Assembly (NCBI GenBank): GCA_017477205.1
Contig: JAFUXE010000004.1
Location: 1-23,435 of the forward strand
DNA: 23,435 bases
Origin: Alloprevotella sp.
Lineage (GTDB): Bacteria; Bacteroidota; Bacteroidia; Bacteroidales; Bacteroidaceae
Reading direction: 5' to 3'
Below the pieces are notes generated by a model, which made no database searches, was not told the DNA's origin, and saw only the letters and a list, made by a program, of their open reading frames with translations. A program made the position numbers and the translations under genes. How positions within the stretch are numbered: position 1 is the stretch's first letter; the number at the start of each line of letters is the position of its first letter. Positions 14,614 to 22,943 of the stretch are shown here, one piece after another.

Positions 14614-15798
14614 ATGGCAAAAAAACTCAGGAAAGTAGCCCTTATCACCATGTGTGCAGCGGTTTGCTCCTTCGGTTTCACGTCATGCGCAGAAGACTAT
14701 GACAAGTTCTTCGCCCAACACAGCCAGGACCTGGCTGAGCGGGATGCGGAGGATGCCGCCATACGCGCTGACCTGCAGATCGAAATCAACAACCTGCGCA
14801 CGGAGATTACGGGCAAGATTGCGGTCGTGGAGCAGAAACTCCACAACCTGATTGAAGACGGCGCGGCGGACGTCCTTGACGACCTCACGACGAAGAGCGG
14901 CGAGACGCGCGGAAAGATAAACACGCGCTACGGTCAGTTTACCGCTTTGATGGACACCAAGTTCGGTGGCTTCCAAACAACCGCCAACAACCTCTTTGCA
15001 CAGTTTGACACCAAATGCACACAACTGGAACAAGAGTTGAAGACGGCGATTGCCCAAAACAACACGGAACGGGCTCAGGAAATCCAGAAGTTCATCGATG
15101 ATGTGAAAGCCATGCAACAGAGCGTGCAGAGCGGCGTGGCGCAAATCAATGCGCTCCAGACCGAATACGCCTCGCTCATCGCGCAAGCCGACCAGTTGCA
15201 GGACTTGGAGCAACGTATGCAGGCACAGTCCGGGCGCTATGATGCCATGCTTGCCGAGCTTCCCACCAAAATCCAGGAAGCCAAAGACAAGTTTGAAGAA
15301 GCAAAAGACGCTGACCTCACGGCGCTTTCCGCAGCTGAAATCCAGGACTACAAAGACAAGTTGGCGACGATGTCGGGCAAGTTCACAGAAATGCAGAACG
15401 CCTTGCAGAAGTTGCAGGACATGAATGACGATGCCCAAGACTTGGTTCAGCGGTTCTCAGACATTGCTGACGATGCCGACGGGCTGTCAAGCGTGTTGAG
15501 CGACGTGTCCGATGCCTACGACAGGTACGGCGATGCGGAGGATATCCTCAATCGTATCGACGCTGTGGATGTGAGCCAGTATGAAGGGCTTTATGATTCC
15601 ATCAAGGACGACTTTGAGCAGGCGCACAACGAAATGGCCTCAGCCGCTGCCGGTCTCTCGGATCTGAAGGACAGCCTTGAGAGCACGCGTGACGAGCTGA
15701 TAACGTTGGCAGCCGACTGCGAATGGCAGGCTGACTATGCTGAAGTCTTGGCCGAAGAGATTAAAGAAGCCTTTGATAATATTCCTTTCCCGAATTGA
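14614..15798 (+). CDS. Coiled-coil lipoprotein 1 of 3
   Basis: A 394-aa protein with a lipoprotein signal (lipobox GFTSC, Cys25) followed by the acidic stretch AEDYDKFF. In Bacteroidota an acidic run after the lipid cysteine commonly directs lipoproteins to the cell surface. From ~30 to ~385 it is almost entirely predicted helix, rich in Glu, Gln, Asp, Ala, Leu and Lys, with heptad-like spacing and only three prolines after the signal (ELPTK; IPFPN at the end). Cysteines after the lipid site are one mid-protein (TKCTQ) and Cys369 near the C-terminus. No enzymatic motif is seen and I do not recognise a named family. It heads a run of three alike lipoproteins and an OmpA protein; the next start is 23 bp downstream. 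AT-rich leader with AATAATAAACA at 14601-14611, no Shine-Dalgarno. Confidence 0.88.
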   Translation: MAKKLRKVALITMCAAVCSFGFTSCAEDYDKFFAQHSQDLAERDAEDAAIRADLQIEINNLRTEITGKIAVVEQKLHNLIEDGAADVLDDLTTKSGETRGKINTRYGQFTALMDTKFGGFQTTANNLFAQFDTKCTQLEQELKTAIAQNNTERAQEIQKFIDDVKAMQQSVQSGVAQINALQTEYASLIAQADQLQDLEQRMQAQSGRYDAMLAELPTKIQEAKDKFEEAKDADLTALSAAEIQDYKDKLATMSGKFTEMQNALQKLQDMNDDAQDLVQRFSDIADDADGLSSVLSDVSDAYDRYGDAEDILNRIDAVDVSQYEGLYDSIKDDFEQAHNEMASAAAGLSDLKDSLESTRDELITLAADCEWQADYAEVLAEEIKEAFDNIPFPN

Positions 15799-15821
15799 AG
15801 AACGCTAAAAATCCTATAAGT

Positions 15822-16943
15822 ATGAAATTACATCATATACCGGGTGTAGCGATGCTATGTGTGGGTTTGTGTCTGTCGGCGGTGTCGTGCACCACTTACG
15901 ACTACGATGCAGACCTCAACGATGCCGAACAGCAACGCATCCGACTGCACCAAGAAGATTTGAAAATCTACGACGAAATCACCGAGGCCGCACATAGCTT
16001 GGACTATCTCATAGGAGAAATGTCCGACCGCGTGCATGGCGAACTCTCGGCCAAGGAGCAAAGCCTCCTTCAGGCCATCACGGAGGGCGAAGGTCTTGTT
16101 GACCAATACCTCACGCAAAAGCTTGGCGATGCAGACGACTACGTGGACAACCTGGAGCGTCAGTCGCGCCAATTGCTTCAGAGCAAGGAGAATACCTTCA
16201 ATCAGGCGTGCGCTACGCTCCAAACTGAGATGATCTCCCTTGCAGATGCTGGCTACAACGACAACGTCAGGAAGATGCAGGAAGGCATAGACCTGCTCAA
16301 CAATTTCCAGGCTCAGTACGACGAGGCTATCGGTAAAATGCGCGAGCGCATCCAGACGCTTCAGCAAATGCAGCAGCGTCTTTCAGCCCTGGAGACGTTG
16401 ATCACGCAGAACCAGGCAAAGCGCGACCAGCTGATGCAGCAAGTCTCACAGTTGCAAACCCAAATGCAGCAAAGCATTCAGGCTGCAATAACCTCCACCA
16501 AAACCAGCGAGGAGCACACCGCTGCACTCCATGAATTGCAGTCGTCATACTCCGAATTGGTCGGAGCCATGAAGCAGTTGGAACAAACGTACAGCTACGA
16601 CGACGGTTGGGTGAGCGAAGCCGAGAATTATGCGCAGTATGTGCAAGGCGCTATCGGCGAGATAGAGACGGCCATTTCCAACACCAATGAGCTCAATGCG
16701 CTTCTGGAGCAGTTCGAGCCTGGGAAAGCCGAGGATATGCTTGCCGACCTTGACAACATCCGCGACAACATGGAAACGTTGACCAACTACGACACGTCCC
16801 TGCTCGACGAGGCTCAGCAAGCCGCTGATGACCTTCAGGATGTTTGCGACAGCATTAACAATTCTTTGGCTACTTGCGAAGATGCCTGCCAGCGCGCAGA
16901 AGATGCCTGGAACGACTGCAACTGGGAAGACTGGAAATCATAA
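15822..16943 (+). CDS. Coiled-coil lipoprotein 2 of 3
   Basis: A 373-aa lipoprotein: signal MKLHHIPGVAMLCVGLCLSA, lipobox SAVSC with Cys23, then TTYDYDADLNDAEQQ, an acidic export-type stretch like its neighbours. The mature part is helical and heptad-like, very Gln-rich in the middle (QTLQQMQQRLSALETL, QLQTQMQQSIQ). Near the C-terminus are four cysteines at 342, 352, 356 and 366, including CEDAC, and the chain ends DCNWEDWKS. ATG 15822 is used; a TTG at 15795 would overlap the preceding stop and destroy the signal peptide. The same strand neighbours lie 23 and 22 bp away, so it is surely in the same operon. Function unknown. Confidence 0.88.
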   Translation: MKLHHIPGVAMLCVGLCLSAVSCTTYDYDADLNDAEQQRIRLHQEDLKIYDEITEAAHSLDYLIGEMSDRVHGELSAKEQSLLQAITEGEGLVDQYLTQKLGDADDYVDNLERQSRQLLQSKENTFNQACATLQTEMISLADAGYNDNVRKMQEGIDLLNNFQAQYDEAIGKMRERIQTLQQMQQRLSALETLITQNQAKRDQLMQQVSQLQTQMQQSIQAAITSTKTSEEHTAALHELQSSYSELVGAMKQLEQTYSYDDGWVSEAENYAQYVQGAIGEIETAISNTNELNALLEQFEPGKAEDMLADLDNIRDNMETLTNYDTSLLDEAQQAADDLQDVCDSINNSLATCEDACQRAEDAWNDCNWEDWKS

Positions 16944-16965
16944 ACCACAATACCACATTTAGATT

Positions 16966-18150
16966 ATGAATATAAGAAAAAGAAATATCGCAGCCCTGAT
17001 GCTTCTCCTCGTGGCCACGCTCTTTTCGGCGTGTGCCCGCGACTACGAAGACGACATCAAGGCGGCGCAGGACGACATGGACGCGTTGGTTCAGGCCGAC
17101 AAGGACCTGCGAGCCTATCTGACGCAAAGCATCAACGAGGCACGCACACGCCTCAACAGCATGCTGGAAACGGAAGACGCCACCCTGCAAGGTGAGATTT
17201 CGGCGAAGATGAACGAGCTGAAGAGCGACATCAGCACCCGAATGGAGGCCATCGTCACCCGAATGAACACAGGGTTCGCCCAGAGTGAACAGCGTGCCCA
17301 ACAAAAATTGGACGCGCTCTACGACGAGCTGAACGGCGCGGGAGGCGTGAAGGAGCGTCTGCAAACGAAACTCGACCAAACCCGGCAAGCCGTGCTCGAT
17401 GCGCAAGACGCGCACAATCAGGAGCTGGCCGCCGCACTTCAGACGTACAACCAGAAGTTGCAAGGTCTGCAAACTTCCCTTGGTAATCTCTCACAGACGA
17501 TTGAAGGTCTGCGGGCGCAGTTTGATGCTCTGTCGAGTGTCAACCAGCAAGCACGCTTGAACGAGATAGAGGGCAAGGTGGCAGCATTGGAGCAGTACGG
17601 CTTGGACCAGGAACTGGAAGCCCTCGGCACGTTGCTCCATCAGTTCACGGCGGAAAAGTATGCCGAGATGACCACGTCTGACCTGGAGATACTCAATGGC
17701 TTTTATGCCGACCTCGTGAACTACTCGAGCAAGGTGATAGACCAGTATCAGGATTTTCAGAACGACCTTGACCAGTACGAACAGACGTATAATACCCTGC
17801 AAGGTGATTTTGAGAACGTAAGCGGCGACTTGGAATCCTTAGACACCGAATTTGCAGCACTCGACGACGTTCTTGCAGAGAGCCAGAACATAGACGCTAT
17901 TGAGGACGCCTGTGACCTCATAGACGGTTACGAATCTACAATTCTGGGCATCATCGGCGACTTGGAGAGTTGCAAGGACGACTGCGAGAATGCCCTGTCT
18001 GATGCCGTAGAAGCTGCAGACCTTGGCGACGATGTCAATATGTACTTATCCGTTGCCGAAGCTTGGGCTACAGGATGCGAAGAGCGCAAAGACGATTTGG
18101 TCGCTTGGATAGAAGACCTTCAGAGCAACTACCCCTGGTGGGACTGGTAA
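16966..18150 (+). CDS. Coiled-coil lipoprotein 3 of 3
   Basis: A 394-aa lipoprotein: signal MNIRKRNIAALMLLLVATLF, lipobox LFSAC with Cys23, then ARDYEDDIKAAQDDMD, matching the acidic pattern of the other two. The body is helical coiled coil with a short Gly break (NGAGG, ~123-127). Four cysteines near the C-terminus sit at 316, 336, 340 and 371; CKDDC repeats the C-x3-C of lipoprotein 2. It ends in an aromatic cap, NYPWWDW. The phages and colicin-like proteins also use long helices, but the lipobox and neighbours argue for an envelope structural part. The OmpA-type gene follows by 70 bp. Confidence 0.88.
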   Translation: MNIRKRNIAALMLLLVATLFSACARDYEDDIKAAQDDMDALVQADKDLRAYLTQSINEARTRLNSMLETEDATLQGEISAKMNELKSDISTRMEAIVTRMNTGFAQSEQRAQQKLDALYDELNGAGGVKERLQTKLDQTRQAVLDAQDAHNQELAAALQTYNQKLQGLQTSLGNLSQTIEGLRAQFDALSSVNQQARLNEIEGKVAALEQYGLDQELEALGTLLHQFTAEKYAEMTTSDLEILNGFYADLVNYSSKVIDQYQDFQNDLDQYEQTYNTLQGDFENVSGDLESLDTEFAALDDVLAESQNIDAIEDACDLIDGYESTILGIIGDLESCKDDCENALSDAVEAADLGDDVNMYLSVAEAWATGCEERKDDLVAWIEDLQSNYPWWDW

Positions 18151-18220
18151 AACGAATTGTCGCCGGCTTATGAGCCAGTGCTATGGAATATGATTTTAAT
18201 AATAAACATCTATTAAACAA

Positions 18221-19501
18221 ATGAAAGCAAAACAATACATACTGGCAGCGTTGCTTTTCGGAACGGCAGCACCTGCTATGGCGCAGACCCGCGAAGAAGA
18301 AAATGAGGCGCGCCGTCAGTACTACTACAACTACAGCCGCTGGACGCTCGGACTGAACGGCGGCCTCTCCGCACTCTTCGGAGACTTCACGACCTTCAGC
18401 GACGAGAAAACCTACATCTCGCCCATCGGAAGTGCCTTCGTGTCCTATCAGCTGAACCCCACCATCGGCTTCACGCTCGAAGGATACTATAGCCACAACA
18501 CCATCGGGGCCTTCACCGGCAACAAGGACCACTACCTCAACACGAACGGCTTCCGCTCCGACGTAGCCGCCAATCCCTTGACGGGCGAGCAGTTCCTCAC
18601 CTACGGCGAGCTCTACTCCAAGGTGAACCTCGTCCAGGGCCGCTTCGGCATGGACATCAACCTCAGCAACGTATTCGGAGGCAATAAGGGCAACGTACGC
18701 AATTTCAGCCTCCTGTTCTCGCCCTCCTACTACCTCCAGTACTACCGCCCGAAGGTGTACAAGAAGGCCGACGACCAGCGCTACACCAGCCGCGACCTCT
18801 TCTATCAGGTCAACAACGGCGTGGGCGGCGAGCTGACGGCACGCTTCCGCCTCAGCCGCGTCATCGACCTGCAGCTCAAGGGCGGCGGCGTCTATGGCTT
18901 CAACAAGAAGTTCGACGGCGTTGCGGGCGGCAAGAAGACGAACGTCCTGGCATACGTGCAGGCCGGTATCGCCTTCAAGCTCAACGGAAAGTGCGAGCGC
19001 GACAACCTCATGTATGCCGCTACGCCCGCCTACGTTCCCGTGCCCCTCATGCCTGCAAAGCCCAATGGCGGCGAACCCGTTGTCATCGAGAAGGTGGTAC
19101 ACGACACGGTAACCGTAACGCGCGTGGAGCGCGTCGAAGTGCCCGTGGAGAAAATCGTCTATCGCACCGTCGGCACGCTGCCCAGCGTGGGCTTCGAGCG
19201 CGGCAAGGCTGTCATCGACACAGAGAAATACGCAGGCGAACTTTCCACCATCGTGGAACTCATGAACAAGTACTCCGACATCGAGATTGACATCTACGGA
19301 TGGGCTGACCACACGGGCGGCGACAACATCAACTCCCGCATCACTACGCAGCGCGCTGAGGCGCTCCGCGACTACCTCGTCGGACAAGGCATCAGCGCCA
19401 GCCGCATCCACAAAGTGGAAGGCTGCGGCAAGGATTCCAGCCTCTCCGGTGAGGATGCCCTGAGCGTGAAGGCTCGTCGCGCCCAGCCCGTGATGCGATA
19501 A
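18221..19501 (+). CDS. OmpA-family outer-membrane protein with beta-barrel and peptidoglycan-binding domain
   Basis: The 426-aa protein has a signal peptide (to PAMAQ, ~22) and an N-terminal barrel-like region (~35-265) with alternating aromatic strands such as WTLGLNGGLSALFG and FSLLFSPSYYLQYY. A linker with repeated Val/Glu (VVIEKVVHDTVTVTRVERVEV, ~289-313) leads to an OmpA C-terminal domain (~325-420). That domain carries IYGWADHTGGDNINSRITTQRAEALRDYL, in which the Asp and Arg that grip diaminopimelate are present. It should sit in the outer membrane and hold the cell wall. The leader contains AATAATAAACA (18198-18208), also found before lipoprotein 1. It closes the lipoprotein operon and may be the membrane partner of the three helical lipoproteins. 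Confidence 0.9.
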   Translation: MKAKQYILAALLFGTAAPAMAQTREEENEARRQYYYNYSRWTLGLNGGLSALFGDFTTFSDEKTYISPIGSAFVSYQLNPTIGFTLEGYYSHNTIGAFTGNKDHYLNTNGFRSDVAANPLTGEQFLTYGELYSKVNLVQGRFGMDINLSNVFGGNKGNVRNFSLLFSPSYYLQYYRPKVYKKADDQRYTSRDLFYQVNNGVGGELTARFRLSRVIDLQLKGGGVYGFNKKFDGVAGGKKTNVLAYVQAGIAFKLNGKCERDNLMYAATPAYVPVPLMPAKPNGGEPVVIEKVVHDTVTVTRVERVEVPVEKIVYRTVGTLPSVGFERGKAVIDTEKYAGELSTIVELMNKYSDIEIDIYGWADHTGGDNINSRITTQRAEALRDYLVGQGISASRIHKVEGCGKDSSLSGEDALSVKARRAQPVMR

Positions 19502-19555
19502 GCCGCGTTAATAAAAACAGGAAAACTTGTGCACTCGTCGCACAAGCATAGAAAA

Positions 19556-19610
19556 GCCGGCTTCGATGGCACTTCCTTTTTGCAGGAACGCTTCGGAGCC
19601 GGCATCTTTT
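19556..19610 (+). terminator. Terminator after the OmpA gene
   Basis: GCCGGCTTCG (19556-19565) pairs with CGGAGCCGGC (19594-19603) with one G-U pair, and ATCTTTT follows. The inner part has a second short stem (TTCC/GGAA). A separate smaller hairpin, CTTGTGC/GCACAAG at 19526-19546, precedes it. Confidence 0.7.
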
Positions 19611-19647
19611 GTGTCAGTGTTTATCCTGAATAGGCACAGATTGGGAT

Positions 19648-20544
19648 TTATTTTTTCTGTCTGAAGGCAGAAGGGGAGAGGCCCGTGTGGGTCTTGAAGT
19701 AAGTGCCGAAGAAGGATTGGCTGGGGAAGCTGAGGGTGAGGGCAATCTCCTTGACGCTCATTGACGTGGTACGCAGCAGGAGGCGTGCCTCGCGCACGAC
19801 GTAGGTGTTAATCCAGTTGTGCGGCGTCTGGTGGCTGACGCTGCGAACGGCAAAGGCGAGGTGCTTGGGCGAGATGCAGAGTGCCTTGGCATAGAAGTCC
19901 ACGCTGCGCTGTTCCCGAAAGTTCTCTTCAAGCAGGCGGATGAAGCTGCGGAAGATGTATTCGCTACGCTTCGCGGGCTCGGACTCAGGGTTTCCTGCAC
20001 GGAGGAGCGTCCTCCCCAGCTCGTAGATGAGGGCGAGAGCCAGCGTGCGTACAAGGGGCGTGCGATAGGGATTGGCAATGTCGGCCGTGCGCTTGCGTAT
20101 GATGTCCCAGTAGGTGGAGTAAAGCCAAACTTCCTGTCTCGTGAGTGCCACGACGGGGTGGTCCTTTGTATAGAGAAACAGCCGGGAAATATCCGTGAGT
20201 CCGGAGAGGATGTCGCTGAAAAAACGATGGGACACGAGGAAGCATTGTGCCTCGAAGTCTGCATCCATTTGCAGCTTCCCTACGATTCTGTTGTAGCCGC
20301 AGGTGAGTAGGTCGCCGGGGTAGAGATGCCTCTCCTCCGTATCGAGCTGGAGTGTGGCCCGCCCCTGACGGCACAGGGCGATGAGAAAGTAGCTCAGGCG
20401 GCAGGGCGTTTCGGTAATCGGGCTTTTGCTGTTAAAGCTTGCGAGCAGCAGTTCGTCGTCGATGGCGAAGCCCTCGGCACGTTGGCGCAGGATGTTGATG
20501 TTGGATTCGTGGATGCCAGATGGAGGTGTCTGTTTTTTGTTCAT
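19648..20544 (-). CDS. AraC-family transcription regulator
   Basis: The 298-aa protein has an N-terminal cupin-like sensing region (~40-115, with RQGRATLQLDTEERHLYPGD) and a C-terminal pair of helix-turn-helix motifs (~195-298). The second ends in the family signature ALTLSFPSQSFFGTYFKTHTGLSPSAFR. It resembles the one-component AraC regulators common in Bacteroidetes, which usually switch on nearby transport or stress genes when a ligand binds. It is downstream of the CotH gene on the same strand but has its own promoter, and it converges with the OmpA gene. Its target is not evident from position. Confidence 0.93.
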   Translation of the reverse strand: MNKKQTPPSGIHESNINILRQRAEGFAIDDELLLASFNSKSPITETPCRLSYFLIALCRQGRATLQLDTEERHLYPGDLLTCGYNRIVGKLQMDADFEAQCFLVSHRFFSDILSGLTDISRLFLYTKDHPVVALTRQEVWLYSTYWDIIRKRTADIANPYRTPLVRTLALALIYELGRTLLRAGNPESEPAKRSEYIFRSFIRLLEENFREQRSVDFYAKALCISPKHLAFAVRSVSHQTPHNWINTYVVREARLLLRTTSMSVKEIALTLSFPSQSFFGTYFKTHTGLSPSAFRQKK

Positions 20545-20573
20545 TTATTCCTCTTGTTTTTCTGTTTGCACCG

Positions 20574-20581
20574 CAAAGTTA
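20574..20581 (-). promoter_or_regulatory. -7 box of the AraC-type regulator
   Basis: Read leftward TAACTTTG fits TAnnTTTG, 29 bp before the ATG. No good -33 box is visible, which would suit a promoter that needs an activator. Confidence 0.6.
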
Positions 20582-20647
20582 GACAAAGTGTGCGGTATAT
20601 TTCGCTGCACACCGACATATTGAACAATTTTTATGCGGTTATGGAAT

Positions 20648-20670
20648 AAAAAGGACACGCCAGCCTGTCC
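20648..20670 (-). terminator. Small terminator after the CotH gene
   Basis: Read leftward: GGACA (20666-20670) and TGTCC (20653-20657) pair around an 8-nt loop, then five T and an AT-rich tail. The stem is short, so strength is doubtful. Confidence 0.5.
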
Positions 20671-20721
20671 GTCCATCCTTTCACGCGTCGTCGTCGTGGC
20701 AATTTACTTTTGGCAACCGCG

Positions 20722-22596
20722 TTATTCCACAAGAACTTTCTGCCCGCCTACGATATAAACGCCCGCCTGTAGTCCGTCCACCGTCGTAAGTCCTGCGTGC
20801 AAGCGTAGCGTACGAAGCAGAAGCCCGTTTGCGTTATAAAGCGAAACCGTGCAGGGCGAGGGACTGTGGACAACGAGGCGTCCGCGTCCACCTTCTACGT
20901 GCATCCTTTCCGCGATGCTGACGTCGGCGCTGCCAAGGACGGAGGGGTCGTAGCCGTACTGCTTGTCCAGGGCGGCTATGCGGCGCGGTATCCACTGGGC
21001 GATATAGGCCACGTCCTCCTGAATGCCGGTGTGGTAGCCCGTGCTGCTCCAGCGAGCCTCTTCGCGGCTGTCGGCACCGCTGTCCCGGAAGAGGTTGGCG
21101 TAGGCGTAGAGACGCGAGAGGAGGCTGTCGGAGGAGAAAATGCCCCGGTGGCGCAACTCGAGGTAGCGCTGGCGAATCATGCCTTCCCAGTCCCGCGTCT
21201 GGCTGTCCTCAAGGCGGTTATAGTATGTCAGGCCGCCGCTGGAGGCCTTGCGCGTGGCGCGATAGTCCATCTCGGCGTTCTGCTGCTTGTCGTTCTTGCC
21301 GTCCCAGGCGCGGCCCCACGTGGCATCCATGTCCCAGGGGGCAATGCTCAGGCGCTGGCGCCCTTTTTGCTTGGAGATGTCGTAGGAGAAATAGTACATG
21401 TTCTTCCCGTCGTTGTCCCAGGCAAGGGTCACTTCCAGAAGGAGCCAGTAGTCTATAAGCACGGGCAAGTCAAAGATATCCTCCACGTTGCTGTCAAAGA
21501 AATCGTCATCGACAGTGGAACAGAAGTTGATGGCTTCCCACAGGGGTTTCCAGTCAATGCGCTCGGTTTCGTAGTCGGGATATTTCACCTCCCACGAACC
21601 CAGCCACTCTTCCTTCTTGTTCGTGTTGTCGTAGGCAGGCGGCGACGTGTTAAGCGGCGTAGTGGAACCGATGTTGTGCCCCATCATCGTCGTCCAGTGC
21701 CATTGTGTGGCCTTGTACAGCACGCCGCGCACCTCGTCAGCCGTGGAATCCGTTGCGGCGACGTACTTCTTTAGTTTCAGCTGCTTGCGGTCAAGTTTTT
21801 CGGTCAGGCAGTAGAGGCCGTTGTAGGAGCCGTTGAGTATCATCTCCACAAAGCGTCCGCGCACACCCAGGCGCGCTTTCTTCTCTTGTGCGCCGTAATA
21901 GGGAGCCGTCGCGTAGTCGTTCCACAAATCCATGCTCAGGCGGTTGCGCAGGGAAGCCTTGTCAATCGTCATGGCGTCAAGGAACCACGTGTTGTCATCA
22001 CGCATCCCGAGGAGTTGCCTGTCCAGCTTGCCGCCAGCATTGTCAACGAACTTCATCGTGTATCCTTTCTTCGGATAGTTGGCGGAGGTGGCCCCGCGAA
22101 TACGGTACTTGGCGAGGCAGAGGCTGTCGGCATCCGCAGCTCCCAGGGCATGGATGCAGAAGGTGCCGTCCGTGTAGATATTCCTGTCCAGATTGGGAGA
22201 GGCCGTGGTGATTTCTACAATGGGAAGGAATGTGGGCTGTATGGTGGAAGCATATACTTGCCGTCCGTTGCGATACACGAGGAGCCGATACGTCTTGTTG
22301 CCGGAAACGGAACGCAGCATGGTGGATTTCCCGTCCTGTATGACGTTACCGTTAATATAGAATATGCATCCCGATTTTGCTTGGAGCCTTATGAGAGGAA
22401 AATAGTCCCCGCCGCCTCGCAAATCCTCGGGAACAACGAGGAAATAGCGGCTTCCGGCTTTGTCATAGACCAGGGGCTTCCCGTTGAAGAGCACCGTGTC
22501 CGCATATTCGTCCAGGGGTGTGGAGGCATGCGCCTTTGCTGTACACAAGAGGAAAAGAAGCAAAAAAGCCCCAATCCATCGGAGTTTTTTCGCCAT
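20722..22596 (-). CDS. CotH kinase family protein, secreted, with T9SS-like C-terminal domain
   Basis: The 624-aa product has a signal peptide (MAKKLRWIGAFLLLFLLCTA...HAS). A CotH kinase-like domain covers ~145-500. Recognisable blocks are KYRIRGATSANYPKKGYTMKF, FVEMILNGSYNGLYCLTEKL and the metal/phosphate block RLSIAPWDMDATWGRAWDG. CotH proteins are atypical protein kinases: the spore-coat version in Bacillus phosphorylates coat proteins. Outer bacterial substrates are unknown. The last ~65 residues (VHSPSPCTVSLYNANG...AGVYIVGGQKVLVE) form a type A sorting-like domain, fuller than the tails of the serpin and LRR proteins, so export by the type IX system is likely. ATG 22596 gives a clean signal peptide; ATGs at 22620 and 22635 are possible. 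It is probably a single-gene transcript. Confidence 0.88.
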   Translation of the reverse strand: MAKKLRWIGAFLLLFLLCTAKAHASTPLDEYADTVLFNGKPLVYDKAGSRYFLVVPEDLRGGGDYFPLIRLQAKSGCIFYINGNVIQDGKSTMLRSVSGNKTYRLLVYRNGRQVYASTIQPTFLPIVEITTASPNLDRNIYTDGTFCIHALGAADADSLCLAKYRIRGATSANYPKKGYTMKFVDNAGGKLDRQLLGMRDDNTWFLDAMTIDKASLRNRLSMDLWNDYATAPYYGAQEKKARLGVRGRFVEMILNGSYNGLYCLTEKLDRKQLKLKKYVAATDSTADEVRGVLYKATQWHWTTMMGHNIGSTTPLNTSPPAYDNTNKKEEWLGSWEVKYPDYETERIDWKPLWEAINFCSTVDDDFFDSNVEDIFDLPVLIDYWLLLEVTLAWDNDGKNMYYFSYDISKQKGRQRLSIAPWDMDATWGRAWDGKNDKQQNAEMDYRATRKASSGGLTYYNRLEDSQTRDWEGMIRQRYLELRHRGIFSSDSLLSRLYAYANLFRDSGADSREEARWSSTGYHTGIQEDVAYIAQWIPRRIAALDKQYGYDPSVLGSADVSIAERMHVEGGRGRLVVHSPSPCTVSLYNANGLLLRTLRLHAGLTTVDGLQAGVYIVGGQKVLVE

Positions 22597-22661
22597 CCAT
22601 CTTCCTTGGATTCCTTTCATGCTTACAAAGTACATGGCATTACGATTCGATTTGTGTGTGG

Positions 22662-22692
22662 CAAAAATACGGCAAACTTTCAACAGGGCAAA
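22662..22692 (-). promoter_or_regulatory. CotH gene promoter
   Basis: Read leftward: TTTG (22689-22692), 19-bp spacer, TATTTTTG (22662-22669). Both fit consensus. The predicted transcript start is about 20 bp upstream of the ATG at 22635 and 60 bp upstream of 22596. Confidence 0.78.
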
Positions 22693-22835
22693 ATATCGCG
22701 TCTCTCATTTTCCGCTTGGAGGAGCTGTTTTCCTCTCCGTTTGCCCTGTTCGCCCTGCGGAATTTCCCCTGTCTTTCGCTTCGCAAAAACCCACTTTTTC
22801 CTCTCCAAAAGCCCTCAAAAGAGCTTTCCTCGCCT

Positions 22836-22855
22836 CGCGCGCGCGCTATATATAT
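22836..22855. other. (CG)5 run joined to (TA)4 run
   Basis: An alternating CG tract (22836-22846) directly abuts an alternating TA tract (22847-22855), about 80 bp upstream of the rRNA -7 box. CG runs favour Z-DNA and TA runs melt easily under supercoiling. The remaining 22693-22930 stretch holds no gene; it is pyrimidine-rich at its left end and AT-rich close to the promoter. Confidence 0.6.
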
Positions 22856-22908
22856 TTATTGTATAGGAGAAAAAAAGGGGGTGTTGCGCAAAAAAAGGTT
22901 CATTTATA

Positions 22909-22939
22909 GTTGTAGATTTGTGAAAAGGTTGTACTTTTG
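22909..22939 (+). promoter_or_regulatory. rRNA operon promoter
   Basis: TACTTTTG at 22932-22939 is a perfect -7 box. A partial -33, GTTG at 22909-22912, lies 19 bp upstream, behind a G- and A-rich run. The 16S starts about 235 bp downstream. Confidence 0.75.
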
Positions 22940-22943
22940 CACC

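Noticed and set aside
15795..15821. TTG start for lipoprotein 2
   Set aside because: It overlaps the previous stop and adds residues before a normal lipoprotein signal peptide that begins at ATG 15822.
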